A stretch of 32,703 nt of DNA from WYEN01 sp049976205 (GTDB taxonomy: Archaea > Thermoproteota > Thermoprotei_A > Sulfolobales > AG1): positions 1-32,703 of the forward strand of contig JBMFIR010000015.1 in NCBI GenBank assembly GCA_049976205.1, in the 5' to 3' direction. The notes below the pieces were generated by a model. The model made no database searches. It was not told the origin of the DNA and saw only the letters and a program-made list of their open reading frames with translations. The position numbers and the translations under genes are program-made. Positions 1 to 8,778 of the stretch are shown piece after piece (within the stretch, counting starts at the first letter, position 1; every line of letters begins with the position of its first letter).

Positions 1-155
1 CGGAGGCATGGACTTGGCCTTGTGTATCTAGTATTTCTATTGAGTATTGCTGGAGGTCGCCCTCCGAGGCTCAGGCTCAAATTAATCATCATCAAAGATA
101 CTAGAGGATACAGAACTTATAAACATCATCCCCGCCATAAATGACGAGGCTTTAG
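1..155. other. leading stretch, no intact gene
   Basis: No complete reading frame is present. The frame that continues into the flavodiiron remnant has stops at 120, 138 and 153. Another frame is open from 86 to 169 but carries no HxExDH metal motif. A GC-rich hairpin (GGAGG at 52-56, loop TCGC, CCTCC at 61-65) stands out in an AT-rich window. I could not fold the stretch into a tRNA or recognise a stable RNA. Confidence 0.4.
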
Positions 156-1082
156 TTTGTAATAAGTCATAGACCAATTGTTATTGGTCACCCAATCGCG
201 AAGTCTATATTCACAGCATTTTATGGTGTAGAACATAGGTTTAAGACAATAAGTGATCTAGAGACACTTCAGATCGGGAGTGAAAAAATAAGATTCATAC
301 ATATTCCATGGCTTCATTGGCCAGATACAGTAGCTACTTATCTAGAGAATAAAGAGATTCTTCTCACCTGCGATGTCTTCGGAGGCTACAGCACACCACC
401 ATCACTATACGATGATGACGAGATCGTGAATTACTATCTCCCATATGCTAGAAAGTACCTGGTTTCAATAATAGGTTTCTACAGAGATCATATTATTAAA
501 AATATTAATAAGTTGCGTAGCCTGGGAATAAAACCAAGAATTATTGCACCGGCTCACGGAATTATTTGGAGGCGGAGACCTGAGATCATTATTGACTACT
601 ACTATAGAATCGCCTCGGCAGAGCCTGATCTCAGGAAGGTAATTATTGTTTACAGCACAATGTATGGTTTTATGCAGAAAGTAATTAATGTTGTCGCCGA
701 GGATCTCAGAAGCAGAGGTTATGAGACTAAGATTTATTCGTTTAGCGACAGAGAGTATCCCTCGATGGCAGATATATTGAGCGACGCAATTGACTCATCA
801 ATAATCATTCTTGGATTATCAACTTATGATGGAAAAATATTTCCACCAATGGAGTATGTTATTAAACTACTAATAGATAAGATTAACTCCGAGAAACCGG
901 TGATCATCGTCAACACATATGGTTGGGGCAGACTCCACGAGAACACATTAAGAGCCTTACTAAGCAACTCGAAATTTAAGTTAGTAGATGTGATCAGTAT
1001 TAGAGGAGCATATACTAAGGCTGATATAGATAGACTGAGACAAGGTATCGAGAAAGTAATTATTGATCTAATGAAGAAATAA
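156..1082 (+). pseudogene. flavodiiron protein (FprA family), 5' truncated
   Basis: Family A flavoproteins reduce O2 (or NO) at a di-iron site in a metallo-beta-lactamase domain, using electrons from an FMN flavodoxin domain. The frame is open from 156, but the first canonical start is GTG at 426, inside the lactamase domain. Before that GTG the same frame reads HIPWLHWPDT (His codon 315) and LTCDVFGG (Asp codon 372), and after it APAHG (His codon 555); these are three of the expected iron ligands. The flavodoxin part follows, with IVYSTMYGFM as FMN loop, STYDGKIFPP and NTYGWG. About 90-100 N-terminal residues, including the HxExDH ligand motif, are missing, and in-frame stops lie at 120, 138 and 153. 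I infer a decaying gene. A product from GTG 426 (218 aa) would contain the flavodoxin domain and only a tail of the lactamase domain. Confidence 0.7.
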
Positions 1083-1200
1083 GAGATACTTATTGAATAA
1101 AACTTGTGTTTTGTAGATTTATTACTTAGGCTAATTTATTTATCATTGGTGAGGTGTTACGTCACTCACTGGTCTTAAAGTTGATGTTCCGGAGATCCCT

Positions 1201-1770
1201 GTGGCAAGTAGCGTGAGGCTGCCATCTAGAGAGACTGCCGTGATAATTGTTGATATGCAGAATGATTTTGTTAAGCCAGGTGGTAAACTAGTTGTTCCCA
1301 CAGCAATAAAGACAGTGGAACCTATCAAGAGACTACTGGATAAAGCCAGGAGAAGTGGTGTAAAGATCTTTTATACACAAGACACTCACTATGAGAAGGA
1401 TCCCGAGTACGAGATCTGGGGAGAACATGTTAGATACGGCACATGGGGTTGGGAGATCATTAATGAATTAAAGCCTCAGGAGGGAGATATAGTTGTTATA
1501 AAGACTAGATATGATGGCTTTTATGGGACTCCTCTAGAGGATCTGCTGAGAATCTATGGAGTAAAAAATCTCGTGATCACAGGCACGGTAGCGAATATAT
1601 GTGTTCTTCACACCGCGGCTAGTGCCGCTCTTAGGTGGTACAAGATCTATGTGCCAATGGATGCTATAAGTGCACTAAATGAATTCGATTACTACCTAAC
1701 ACTTAGACAAATTACCTTTCTCTATAAGGGCATTGTTGTTAGGAGTGTAGATGGAGTAGAATTCTATTAG
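1201..1770 (+). CDS. isochorismatase-family cysteine hydrolase, nicotinamidase-like
   Basis: Cytosolic hydrolase of the isochorismatase/nicotinamidase superfamily, which cleaves amides such as nicotinamide through an Asp-Lys-Cys triad. Seen: VDMQNDF with Asp18; Lys in VVIKTRYDGFYGT near residue 100; Cys in GTVANICVLHTAA near residue 137. A QDTHYEKD...WGEHVRYGTWG block matches the metal-binding Asp/His/His and the GTWG stretch of nicotinamidases. The 189 aa length from GTG 1201 is slightly short. The same frame stays open upstream to 1153 and reads TGLKVDVPEIPV, which resembles a natural N-terminus, but it holds no ATG, GTG or TTG. GGTG motifs at 1148-1151 and 1153-1156 precede an ACG codon at 1159. 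The start is therefore uncertain. The gene stands between the flavodiiron remnant and a CoA-transferase. The exact amide substrate cannot be read from the sequence. Confidence 0.85.
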   Translation: MASSVRLPSRETAVIIVDMQNDFVKPGGKLVVPTAIKTVEPIKRLLDKARRSGVKIFYTQDTHYEKDPEYEIWGEHVRYGTWGWEIINELKPQEGDIVVIKTRYDGFYGTPLEDLLRIYGVKNLVITGTVANICVLHTAASAALRWYKIYVPMDAISALNEFDYYLTLRQITFLYKGIVVRSVDGVEFY

Positions 1771-1864
1771 TCCCAAAAACTACTCAAGCGTATCTTACGA
1801 TGAGATAAATTATAGTAATTTTTTAATTATTGCTGGGTCTCATAGTTAATTTGGGTGGTTTTCT

Positions 1865-3043
1865 CTGCTCAGTGGTCTCAGAGTACTTGATTTAACTAAA
1901 TCTCTAGCTGGTCCAATAGCGACTATGATACTTGGTGAGTTAGGGGCTGATGTAATAAAGATTGAGCCTCCTGAGGGTGATGAGACTAGGTACTGGGCTC
2001 CTATAGTTGATGGTGAAAGTGTTTATTTCATGTCTATTAATAGAAATAAGAGGAGTATAGTCATTGATCTGAAGACAAATGAGGGTAGAGAAATATTCTA
2101 TAGACTCGTTGAAAAAAGTGATGTTGTTATTGAGAATTTTAGACCAGATGTTCCCAAGAGACTTGGTATTGACTACGAAACCCTCAGGAAACATAATGAT
2201 AAACTTATATATTGTGCTATAAGAGGATTCGGGTCCGATAGTCCATATAGAGACAAACCCTCATATGACCTATTGATACAGGCATTGAGTGGATTAATGC
2301 TTTCAACAGGCAGAGAAAATGATCCTCCGGTAAGAGTAGCGTTTGCTTTATTCGATATATACACGGGAATGATAGCTGCAATAACAATACTCTCTAGCCT
2401 AATTAAGAGAATGAGGAGTGGAGAAGGATCATATATAGAAGTATCTTTATACGACACAGCAATATTCTCAATGACATATATACCAATGATATATCTCGTT
2501 ACAGGAAACAAGCCCAAGAGATATGGTCATGCACACCCATCAATAGTTCCATACCAAGCCTTCTTGACACGAGATAATAAATGGATTGCTATCGCTGTAA
2601 CAAACGATAGATTCTGGAATAATCTATGCAAAGCATTGGAGAGAGAGGATCTATGCATAGACTCAAGATTCAGATCTAATCCAGATAGAGTAAGAAATAG
2701 AGAAGAATTAATCAAGATACTCGAGGAAGAATTCAGAAAGAAAACACGTGAGGAGTGGATAAAGATCTTGGAGAAGCATGATGTGCCTGCCGCACCAGTA
2801 TACGAGTTAGATGAGGTATTTAAAGATCCGCATGTGGTTTCATCAAAAATAGTTATTGAAGTGCCTCACACCAAACTTGGTTCAGTGAAACAAATAGTGT
2901 TCCCCGCAAAAATAAATAGTGAAAGACCCTCCACAAAACATCCGCCACCTATACTCGGTGAACACACCGATGAAATCCTTAGAGAAATCGGGTTCTCAGA
3001 TTATCAAATAAAAATTTTGAGAGAAAAGAAAGTGATTATTTAG
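1865..3043 (+). CDS. CaiB/BaiF (class III) CoA-transferase
   Basis: Transfers CoA between an acyl-CoA donor and a carboxylic acid acceptor through a covalent aspartyl-CoA; the family also includes alpha-methylacyl-CoA racemase. Seen: N-terminal LSGLRVLDLT and AGPIAT, ELGADVIKIEPPEGDETR, NRNKRSIVIDLKTNEGR, the catalytic Asp in PSYDLLIQALSGLM, and a C-terminal PPILGEHTDEIL. Length is about 392 aa, normal for the family. The first canonical start in frame is ATG 1925, but that would cut off the conserved LSGLRVLDLTKSLAGP block. Upstream there is only CTG 1865, seven bases after GGTG (1854-1857). Alternatively, one T fewer in TTTT at 1859-1862 would join GTG 1855 to this frame. It ends 22 bases before the convergent livF-like gene. 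The acid substrate is unknown. Confidence 0.88.
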   Translation: MLSGLRVLDLTKSLAGPIATMILGELGADVIKIEPPEGDETRYWAPIVDGESVYFMSINRNKRSIVIDLKTNEGREIFYRLVEKSDVVIENFRPDVPKRLGIDYETLRKHNDKLIYCAIRGFGSDSPYRDKPSYDLLIQALSGLMLSTGRENDPPVRVAFALFDIYTGMIAAITILSSLIKRMRSGEGSYIEVSLYDTAIFSMTYIPMIYLVTGNKPKRYGHAHPSIVPYQAFLTRDNKWIAIAVTNDRFWNNLCKALEREDLCIDSRFRSNPDRVRNREELIKILEEEFRKKTREEWIKILEKHDVPAAPVYELDEVFKDPHVVSSKIVIEVPHTKLGSVKQIVFPAKINSERPSTKHPPPILGEHTDEILREIGFSDYQIKILREKKVII

Positions 3044-3065
3044 AATTTGAAAGATCCGGTTAATC

Positions 3066-3785
3066 TTATTTTTTGCCTAAGAAGGCTAATCGTAGATCCT
3101 CTGAACTTAAGAGCTTACTAGGCTCACCCTCTAAAACAATTCTCCCACTACTCATAACAACTCCTCTATCAGAGATCTCAAGACTTTTTTTAGCGTGTTG
3201 TTCAACAAGTATTATTGTTTTACCCATTTCTCTTATACTTTTTATCGATGAGAAAATTTTCTCAACGATTTTAGGAGCTAATCCAGCTGATGGTTCATCA
3301 AGTATAATTAAAGAAGGATCTTTCATTAAAACTCTTGCTAATGCAAGCATTTGTCTCTCGCCACCACTTAATGTACCAGCTCTCTGTCTTCTTCTAATCT
3401 TTAGATCAGGGAATAAGTTATATATCATCTCTAATCTAGATAATAATTCACCGTGATCAAGTCCGTAGCCTCCCATTTCTAAGTTTTCCTCAACACTTAG
3501 ATCCGCGAATATATTATTTACTTGAGGCAAGTATCCGAGACCTAGCAGAGTTCTTTTCTCAGGTGGTATTCTCGTGATGTCTCTTCCTGCAAAAATTATT
3601 TCTCCTTTATGAATTGTTGCTACACCAGCTATTAATTTAACAAGTGTACTTTTCCCAGATCCGTTAGGGCCTATGATAGAGACTATTTCTCCTTGATGAA
3701 TAACTAGATCCACGTCAAAAACTATTGTAAGTTTACCATATCCACCTGTTAATGATTTTGTCTCTAGGATCTTGTTTTTACTCAT
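3066..3785 (-). CDS. livF: HAAT ABC transporter ATPase, LivF-like
   Basis: One of the two ATPases that power a branched-chain amino acid/amide-type importer at the cytoplasmic face. Seen in 239 aa: Walker A GPNGSGKST near residue 40, Q-loop GYLPQVNNIF, signature LSGGERQMLALAR, Walker B LIILDEPSAGLAP and switch His in ILVEQHAKKSLE. The EQHA and NIFADLSVEENL stretches are typical of LivF rather than LivG. It starts with ATG at 3785, nine bases after the upstream ATPase gene, and follows the binding-protein gene in one minus-strand operon; the permeases are divergent from 6155. The substrate cannot be told from the ATPase; LivF homologues also serve urea and amide importers. Confidence 0.93.
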   Translation of the reverse strand: MSKNKILETKSLTGGYGKLTIVFDVDLVIHQGEIVSIIGPNGSGKSTLVKLIAGVATIHKGEIIFAGRDITRIPPEKRTLLGLGYLPQVNNIFADLSVEENLEMGGYGLDHGELLSRLEMIYNLFPDLKIRRRQRAGTLSGGERQMLALARVLMKDPSLIILDEPSAGLAPKIVEKIFSSIKSIREMGKTIILVEQHAKKSLEISDRGVVMSSGRIVLEGEPSKLLSSEDLRLAFLGKK

Positions 3786-3794
3786 ATGAAACCC

Positions 3795-4553
3795 TTATCT
3801 ACTACCTAAGTAAACGTCTATAACTCTGGGGTCTTCTATTATTTCTTTAGGTTCCCCCTCAGCAATGATTCTTCCCTGGCTCATTACCATAACTCGATCC
3901 ACGTATTCGAATAGAATATCAAGTCTATGCTCAATTATAAATAGAGTTATATTAAATTGATCTCTTAATCTCCTAAGTCTACTAAAGATCTCGTGAGCTA
4001 GAGATATAGCGACTCCAGCAGCAGGTTCATCTAGTAATACTAATTTTGGTTCAGAACTCATTACTCTAGCAATTTCTGTGAGTTTCATTTGACCACCTGA
4101 TATAGCAGTCGATCTAGATCTTGCGACTCTTAGAAGGTTGAGCTCGCTTAATATATCCACTATCTTCTCAGCGAGATTTTTCTCTTGTTTATGCCACAAG
4201 AATCTAAATAGTGCTTTAATAGGTGTTTCACCTACTTGTTCTCGAGGAGCTAACATCGCGTTTTCAGCTACTGTAACATTGTTAAATACTCTTGGTATTT
4301 GAAAACTTCTCACAATCCCTAGATTATATATCTCGTGAGGCATCATACCATCTATTCTCTTATTTTCAAAAAAGATCTTTCCTTCATCAGGTTTCAAAAC
4401 ACCTGTGATTAAGTTAAAAAGTGTTGTTTTACCAGAGCCATTGGGACCTATTAAACCAACGATCTCGCCCTTATCTATCTTGAAAGAGACTCTATTAACA
4501 GCTATTAACTCACCAAATCTCTTAGTGAGATTCTCGACCCTTAAAATCTCCAT
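3795..4553 (-). CDS. livG: HAAT ABC transporter ATPase, LivG-like
   Basis: Second ATPase of the HAAT-type importer, expected to pair with the LivF-like protein beneath the two permeases. Seen in 252 aa: Walker A GPNGSGKTT near residue 38, Q-loop IVRSFQIPRVFNNVTVAENAML, a short helical insert (FRFLWHKQEKN), a signature of the form AISGGQMKLTEIARVM, Walker B LVLLDEPAAGVA and switch His in LFIIEHRLD. The RSFQ and NVTVAEN features and the longer helical region are LivG characters. The signature is ISGGQM rather than LSGGQQ, a mild change. It lies 28 bases downstream of the binding-protein gene and 9 bases upstream of the LivF-like gene. Confidence 0.93.
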   Translation of the reverse strand: MEILRVENLTKRFGELIAVNRVSFKIDKGEIVGLIGPNGSGKTTLFNLITGVLKPDEGKIFFENKRIDGMMPHEIYNLGIVRSFQIPRVFNNVTVAENAMLAPREQVGETPIKALFRFLWHKQEKNLAEKIVDILSELNLLRVARSRSTAISGGQMKLTEIARVMSSEPKLVLLDEPAAGVAISLAHEIFSRLRRLRDQFNITLFIIEHRLDILFEYVDRVMVMSQGRIIAEGEPKEIIEDPRVIDVYLGSR

Positions 4554-4581
4554 TAAAATAATCCCTCGATCATGAAAAGAA

Positions 4582-5970
4582 TCATTTGAAGAACTCTATT
4601 GTGCCAGCAGGGTATCTCCAGACACCGACTTGAGCAAACTTGTAGTCTCCATCAACTATCTTATATTGCCATATGATATAATCAGCTCCTCTCGCATCAC
4701 CATTTTCATCAAATGCTTTCCATCCCGTTACACCTATGAAATGCTCAGCAACAATAGGTAGAGCATTCTTAACTGCTTCCCCATCATAGCATTTTCCACC
4801 AGTGAAAAGAATCGCTAAAGCAGCTAACCACACAGCATCATATGTGAAGTATGCATATGGAGAAGGATCTCTACCAAATCTAGCTCTATACTCCTTCTCA
4901 AAGAACTCAACCAATGGACTACCTCTAGGTGACGCGAAAACACCCATTAATCCTACCTTTGCTAAGAAATCAGCCGTCTCCTTCGGAGCTTTACCAGCGG
5001 GCGATGGAAGATAAGCTGCTGGTCGATTAAGTGTCTCACTTCCAAACCACTTCACGCTACTAAGAATAGGATCAAGTCTTGCGTGACCTAATATATTTAA
5101 TCCATCGTCTTCAAAAGCTATTATAAGAACCGCTGTTGAGGAGTCTGCGCCTAATTCTTTCACTATGGAGCTTAATCTCGCTACCTCACTAGCGTAATCT
5201 GGTAGTCCCACGGTATATATTATTTCTCTTACTACACCTCCATACTTGCTTGTGAAGACTTTCTTAAATGCTTCTGTAAGACCTTTTCCATAGTCGTCTC
5301 CTCTTGCTATGACAGCCACTTTCTTAATTCCTAAATAATTCATTAGATCAGCTAATACAGTACCTTGGAAATTATCTGTGGGCACAACTCTAAAGATGTA
5401 ATCGGGTGCAGCTATTAAAGGACTTGTTGAAGAAGGACTAATAATAACTATCTTATTAGTATTAGCGAAATCCATTACGCCTCTGACCTCACCTGTGCTA
5501 AATGGGCCTATGATCACTCTTATACCGGCAGCGTACATTGATTGAACGACTTTCAAAGCATCTGTGGCTGTGCCTTTCGTGTCATCATGAACATATACAA
5601 ATCTAATAGGTGCATTAATTGACTCTAAATATTTATTTATGTGCTCAATAGCTAAAATACCACCATCTCTTCTAACAGGTCCATCAACTGCGTAGGGTCC
5701 GCTAACAGCCATTGCAAAGCCTAATTTACACTCTATTACTTGCTTAGTCGGAGATGGTTGTGCGATAGTTTGTGTAATGATAGATGTTATATATTGCGTA
5801 ATAGCTGTAGGTATTGTAGCGCCTGCTGCTCCAGTAACGTATGTGTATGTATATGTTGTTACTGGAGCCCTAGTTGGTGGGTAAGACACTAAATATCCAA
5901 TTGCTCCTAGCAATATTATAATTAATATTATCAGTCCTATGACTATAGGTGATTTAAGAACTTGACTCAT
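4582..5970 (-). CDS. livK: HAAT ABC transporter substrate-binding protein, LivK-like
   Basis: Extracellular receptor that captures the solute for the neighbouring permeases. The 462 aa chain begins with a hydrophobic anchor (about residues 10-30, IVIGLIILIIILLGAIGYLV). A Thr/Ser/Pro/Gln-rich linker of some 40 residues follows, the usual archaeal way of tethering a binding protein. The type I periplasmic-binding fold then runs from KLGFAMAVSGPYA through VIIGPFSTGEV, IISPSSTSPL, VAVIARGDDYGKG and SPYAYFTYDAVWLAA to the C-terminus. No lipobox is seen. ATG 5970 follows a perfect GAGGTGA ribosome site (5975-5981). It heads the minus-strand livK-livG-livF operon. The ligand is probably an amino acid or amide, which is inference. 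Confidence 0.92.
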   Translation of the reverse strand: MSQVLKSPIVIGLIILIIILLGAIGYLVSYPPTRAPVTTYTYTYVTGAAGATIPTAITQYITSIITQTIAQPSPTKQVIECKLGFAMAVSGPYAVDGPVRRDGGILAIEHINKYLESINAPIRFVYVHDDTKGTATDALKVVQSMYAAGIRVIIGPFSTGEVRGVMDFANTNKIVIISPSSTSPLIAAPDYIFRVVPTDNFQGTVLADLMNYLGIKKVAVIARGDDYGKGLTEAFKKVFTSKYGGVVREIIYTVGLPDYASEVARLSSIVKELGADSSTAVLIIAFEDDGLNILGHARLDPILSSVKWFGSETLNRPAAYLPSPAGKAPKETADFLAKVGLMGVFASPRGSPLVEFFEKEYRARFGRDPSPYAYFTYDAVWLAALAILFTGGKCYDGEAVKNALPIVAEHFIGVTGWKAFDENGDARGADYIIWQYKIVDGDYKFAQVGVWRYPAGTIEFFK

Positions 5971-6154
5971 ATATTCACCTCATTACTATTATTAACTTTA
6001 TAAAAAATAAATATACATATAGAATATGAGTATATGCTTATGAATATCTTTTGCCATAATCACGTATATTAGAATTATTTATTCCTGATAATGAGTTAAT
6101 AGATTCATGCTCCATAAAAAATTTTACATATTATTATGTTTTAAGTAATATTGT
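5971..6154. promoter_or_regulatory. divergent livK / livH promoter region
   Basis: This 184-base AT-rich spacer separates the minus-strand livK operon from the plus-strand permease operon and must hold both promoters. For livK a GAGGTGA ribosome site (5975-5981, read on the minus strand) lies four bases from the ATG, with a TATA-like TTTATAAAG at about 5996-6004. For livH no ribosome site is evident, and AT-rich TATA-like runs at about 6115-6140 suggest a short leader or leaderless start. A small inverted repeat, CATAT at 6016-6020 and ATATG at 6024-6028, is too weak to call an operator. Confidence 0.5.
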
Positions 6155-7054
6155 ATGGTGTATTTAGTGATTGAAGAGATCGTAAAAAATATTCTTCAGA
6201 GTCTCTTAGTTTCAAGTCTATATGCTTTAGGAGCTTTATCACTTACACTTAGCTATCGCGTCACTAAGATTGCTAATTTTGCCGTAAGCGAATACGTGAC
6301 ATTAGGTGCGTACACTGCTGCACTCTCTACTCTAAGAGGAATTGATCCCTATACATCTCTTATAATTGCCTCTGTACTCATCGGATTACTTGCTGTAATG
6401 ATTGATGAAGCTATATATAAACCTCTTTATAAAAAAGGTTCTACACCGCTACAACTTCTTATAGCATCTATAGCAACCATGCTAATGATAAGATACTTAT
6501 GGTCTATATATGCTGATTACAGAGGGATCTTATTTTTATCCTCTGGCTATAGTATTGCACCGATTATTTATTTAGTTAATTCTCCATTAACTAATTTACA
6601 TATACTCTCACTCTCAATTCTTGTGATAATAAGCTTAGCTCTATACATGCTACTCTTCAAAACAAGGATTGGAAAAGCTATGAGAGCTCTTGCAAGTAAT
6701 CCCGAACTGGCAGCAATCTCAGGAATACCTGTTTGGAGAATTAGAAGAATAACATGGTTCATATCAGGGGTATTAGCTGGGTTAATGGGAGGATTATGGG
6801 CTTATTACACGAGTATACACACTGAGTCGGGCTGGAGACTTCTTCTATGGATTTTTGCTTCATCAATAATAGGTGGTATAAAAAGTATTCCTCTAACAAT
6901 TGCTGGAGCATTTATAATAGGTTTCTCAGAGAATCTTGGAATATGGTTTGCTAATAGATTCTTTGGCGTAGATACAGCATATAAACCTATCATAGCTTAC
7001 ATTGCAATATTCATCTCTCTAATTGTGGGAAGATCGAAGTATTGGGGTAGATAA
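6155..7054 (+). CDS. livH: HAAT ABC transporter permease, LivH-like
   Basis: Inner membrane-spanning half of the importer. The 299 aa product has about eight hydrophobic segments. It shows the LivH signs SLYALGALSLTLSYRVTKIANFAVSEYVTLGAYTAA near the N-terminus, the cytoplasmic coupling stretch GKAMRALASNPELAAISGIPVWRIRRI around residues 172-198, and WRLLLWIFASSIIGGIKSIP toward the end. ATG 6155 (with GTG at 6158) has no clear ribosome site. The stop is followed one base later by the ATG of the next permease, so the two are co-transcribed and probably translationally coupled. The pair is divergent from its own ATPases and binding protein. Confidence 0.92.
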   Translation: MVYLVIEEIVKNILQSLLVSSLYALGALSLTLSYRVTKIANFAVSEYVTLGAYTAALSTLRGIDPYTSLIIASVLIGLLAVMIDEAIYKPLYKKGSTPLQLLIASIATMLMIRYLWSIYADYRGILFLSSGYSIAPIIYLVNSPLTNLHILSLSILVIISLALYMLLFKTRIGKAMRALASNPELAAISGIPVWRIRRITWFISGVLAGLMGGLWAYYTSIHTESGWRLLLWIFASSIIGGIKSIPLTIAGAFIIGFSENLGIWFANRFFGVDTAYKPIIAYIAIFISLIVGRSKYWGR

Positions 7055-7055
7055 A

Positions 7056-8123
7056 ATGGAGCTCTCTAGCATATTAATATTTATTAGCAGCATCATTACA
7101 TTCACGTCTATATATCTAATGCTGGCACTCAGTACTAATCTTGAATACGGCTATACAGGAATACCTAATCTCGGTAAAGTATTCTTCTTCTTTATAGGAG
7201 CTATAGTGTCTGCGGTGATTACTGCTAACATGTATAATAGTGTATTAGGCATCGAAGAGGGACTCTCAGCAATAGCTGCCACGAAAAGAACCGAGTATTC
7301 GATACAGAACCCTGTTTTTGCTACCGAAGTATTCGTATTATCCTTAGTCCTCTCAGTAATCATCACAGGATTATTTGGGTATTTAGCAAGCTACCCAGCG
7401 CTAGCTCTTCGAGAAGATTTCTTAGCAATCACATTGCTAGTATTTGGGGAAGCTGGAAGGATCTTTGTGCGAACATATGAACCCTTAGTAGGAGGTGTAT
7501 TTGGTATGAGCGGCATACCTAATCCCCTTAATTTCATACAAGATCGAGCATTATCATCATTTATATATTCAATCTTTGTATTATTCATGGCCTCCATAAC
7601 ATTTATATTAGTTGAGAGATTAGTTAACTCGCCTTTTGGTAGAGTAATGAAAGCTGTTAGAGACGATGATCTAGCGGCGGCATCATTAGGTAAGAGTATT
7701 GCTAAAGTAAGAGGTCAGGTGTTATTTATTTCATCAGCAATTGCTGGTGCCGCAGGATCATTATTCACATTTTATACACAATCAATATTCCCAGATGATT
7801 TTATTCCTCCAGTAACATTTTATATCATATCAATGGTTTTGCTCGGAGGTGCTGGGAATAATATTGGTGTAGTGTTGGGAGCAGTTTTTCTCAGCTTATT
7901 TGAGAGATTTACACAGACATCAACATTGTCTATTCTAGGAATAACATTATCACTAGATATTAGCTATATTAGATACGCAGTAACAGGTTTAGTAATGATC
8001 CTTATACTATTCTTTAGACCACAAGGGATAATACCTGAGGGTGTAGTAAAAACACCATTATACAAGATCATTATAGAGAGAGAAAAAGAATTAAAAACAC
8101 AGCCAAAAACCAGGGTAAAGTAA
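7056..8123 (+). CDS. livM: HAAT ABC transporter permease, LivM-like
   Basis: Second permease of the importer, 355 aa with about nine to ten membrane segments. LivM hallmarks: NLEYGYTGIPNLGKVFFFFIGA, YPALALREDFLAITLLVFGEAGRI (the conserved R-DY/F-AI stretch), a coupling loop SPFGRVMKAVRDDDLAAASLGKS, and SMVLLGGAGNNIGVVLGAVF with FFRPQGIIPEG at the C-terminus. I chose ATG 7056, which lies one base after the livH stop and follows GGGG upstream. A TTG at 7023 is in frame but would overlap livH and add residues unlike the family. Confidence 0.92.
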   Translation: MELSSILIFISSIITFTSIYLMLALSTNLEYGYTGIPNLGKVFFFFIGAIVSAVITANMYNSVLGIEEGLSAIAATKRTEYSIQNPVFATEVFVLSLVLSVIITGLFGYLASYPALALREDFLAITLLVFGEAGRIFVRTYEPLVGGVFGMSGIPNPLNFIQDRALSSFIYSIFVLFMASITFILVERLVNSPFGRVMKAVRDDDLAAASLGKSIAKVRGQVLFISSAIAGAAGSLFTFYTQSIFPDDFIPPVTFYIISMVLLGGAGNNIGVVLGAVFLSLFERFTQTSTLSILGITLSLDISYIRYAVTGLVMILILFFRPQGIIPEGVVKTPLYKIIIEREKELKTQPKTRVK

Positions 8124-8154
8124 TAAATCTTGATCTATAATCTCATCATATGAA

Positions 8155-8766
8155 ATGAAAGATAACGAAGTACTCGAGGAAAATACTATGGATATAACAA
8201 CATTGCTTATAATAGCCTTAATATTATTATATGGATCATGGTACTTTGCTGGATCTATTATCGGTAGAAGAATAATGATTAGAGTCTCTAGAGGATGTTT
8301 GGAGAAGGGTTTCAGGATCAAATTAGTTAGTCCAAGCTCTATCTTGATTGAGAGTAGTGATAATATTGCTCCATATAGGACCCTCAAGTATATTGGTTTA
8401 TATATTGAGTGGCTTCCATTTGAAAATATCTTTATCTTCCCAATAAAATATTTGATTAGGAGAAGACCTCTTGTTGTTATAATGATGCAGTTTAAGAAGG
8501 AAATAAAAGGCTTCGCCGAAATATATGTATATAGAGATCTTAAGAATAATTCGGAGCATTTCTATATAGAAAAATTCGATCTTGAATCAAATAAACTTCA
8601 TAGCATCGTAGCACTACTGCATGGTGAGAAATTAAAAAGAGTTATTATTAGTGAAAGACCCAGTGTGTCTATAATTACCTATATGGATAAAGAATGCGGA
8701 GAATTCCTAAATGAAATCTTGAGACTTGCTGATGATATACAAAAAGTACTATCAGCAGATATATGA
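8155..8766 (+). CDS. membrane-anchored protein of unknown function
   Basis: I do not recognise this 203 aa protein. A single N-terminal hydrophobic segment (about residues 13-34, DITTLLIIALILLYGSWYFAG) is followed by a basic, beta-rich soluble region. That region has a second hydrophobic stretch, PFENIFIFPIKYLI, a Lys/Glu-rich middle and a helical C-terminus (ECGEFLNEILRLADDIQKVL). A start at ATG 8188 is also possible: GAGG at 8176-8179 lies eight bases before it and it would begin directly at the membrane segment. It follows livM by 31 bases on the same strand and may be in the same transcript. It ends 12 bases before the convergent cstA gene. A link to transport is only positional. Confidence 0.7.
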   Translation: MKDNEVLEENTMDITTLLIIALILLYGSWYFAGSIIGRRIMIRVSRGCLEKGFRIKLVSPSSILIESSDNIAPYRTLKYIGLYIEWLPFENIFIFPIKYLIRRRPLVVIMMQFKKEIKGFAEIYVYRDLKNNSEHFYIEKFDLESNKLHSIVALLHGEKLKRVIISERPSVSIITYMDKECGEFLNEILRLADDIQKVLSADI

Positions 8767-8778
8767 GGTCTTAAAAAA

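Noticed and set aside
40..95. Possible tRNA or other stable RNA around the GC-rich hairpin
   Set aside because: The GGCTCAAATT piece resembles a T-loop, but no matching T stem, anticodon arm or acceptor pairing could be built.
6016..6028. CATAT/ATATG inverted repeat between livK and livH as an operator
   Set aside because: Five-base arms in very AT-rich DNA are expected by chance.
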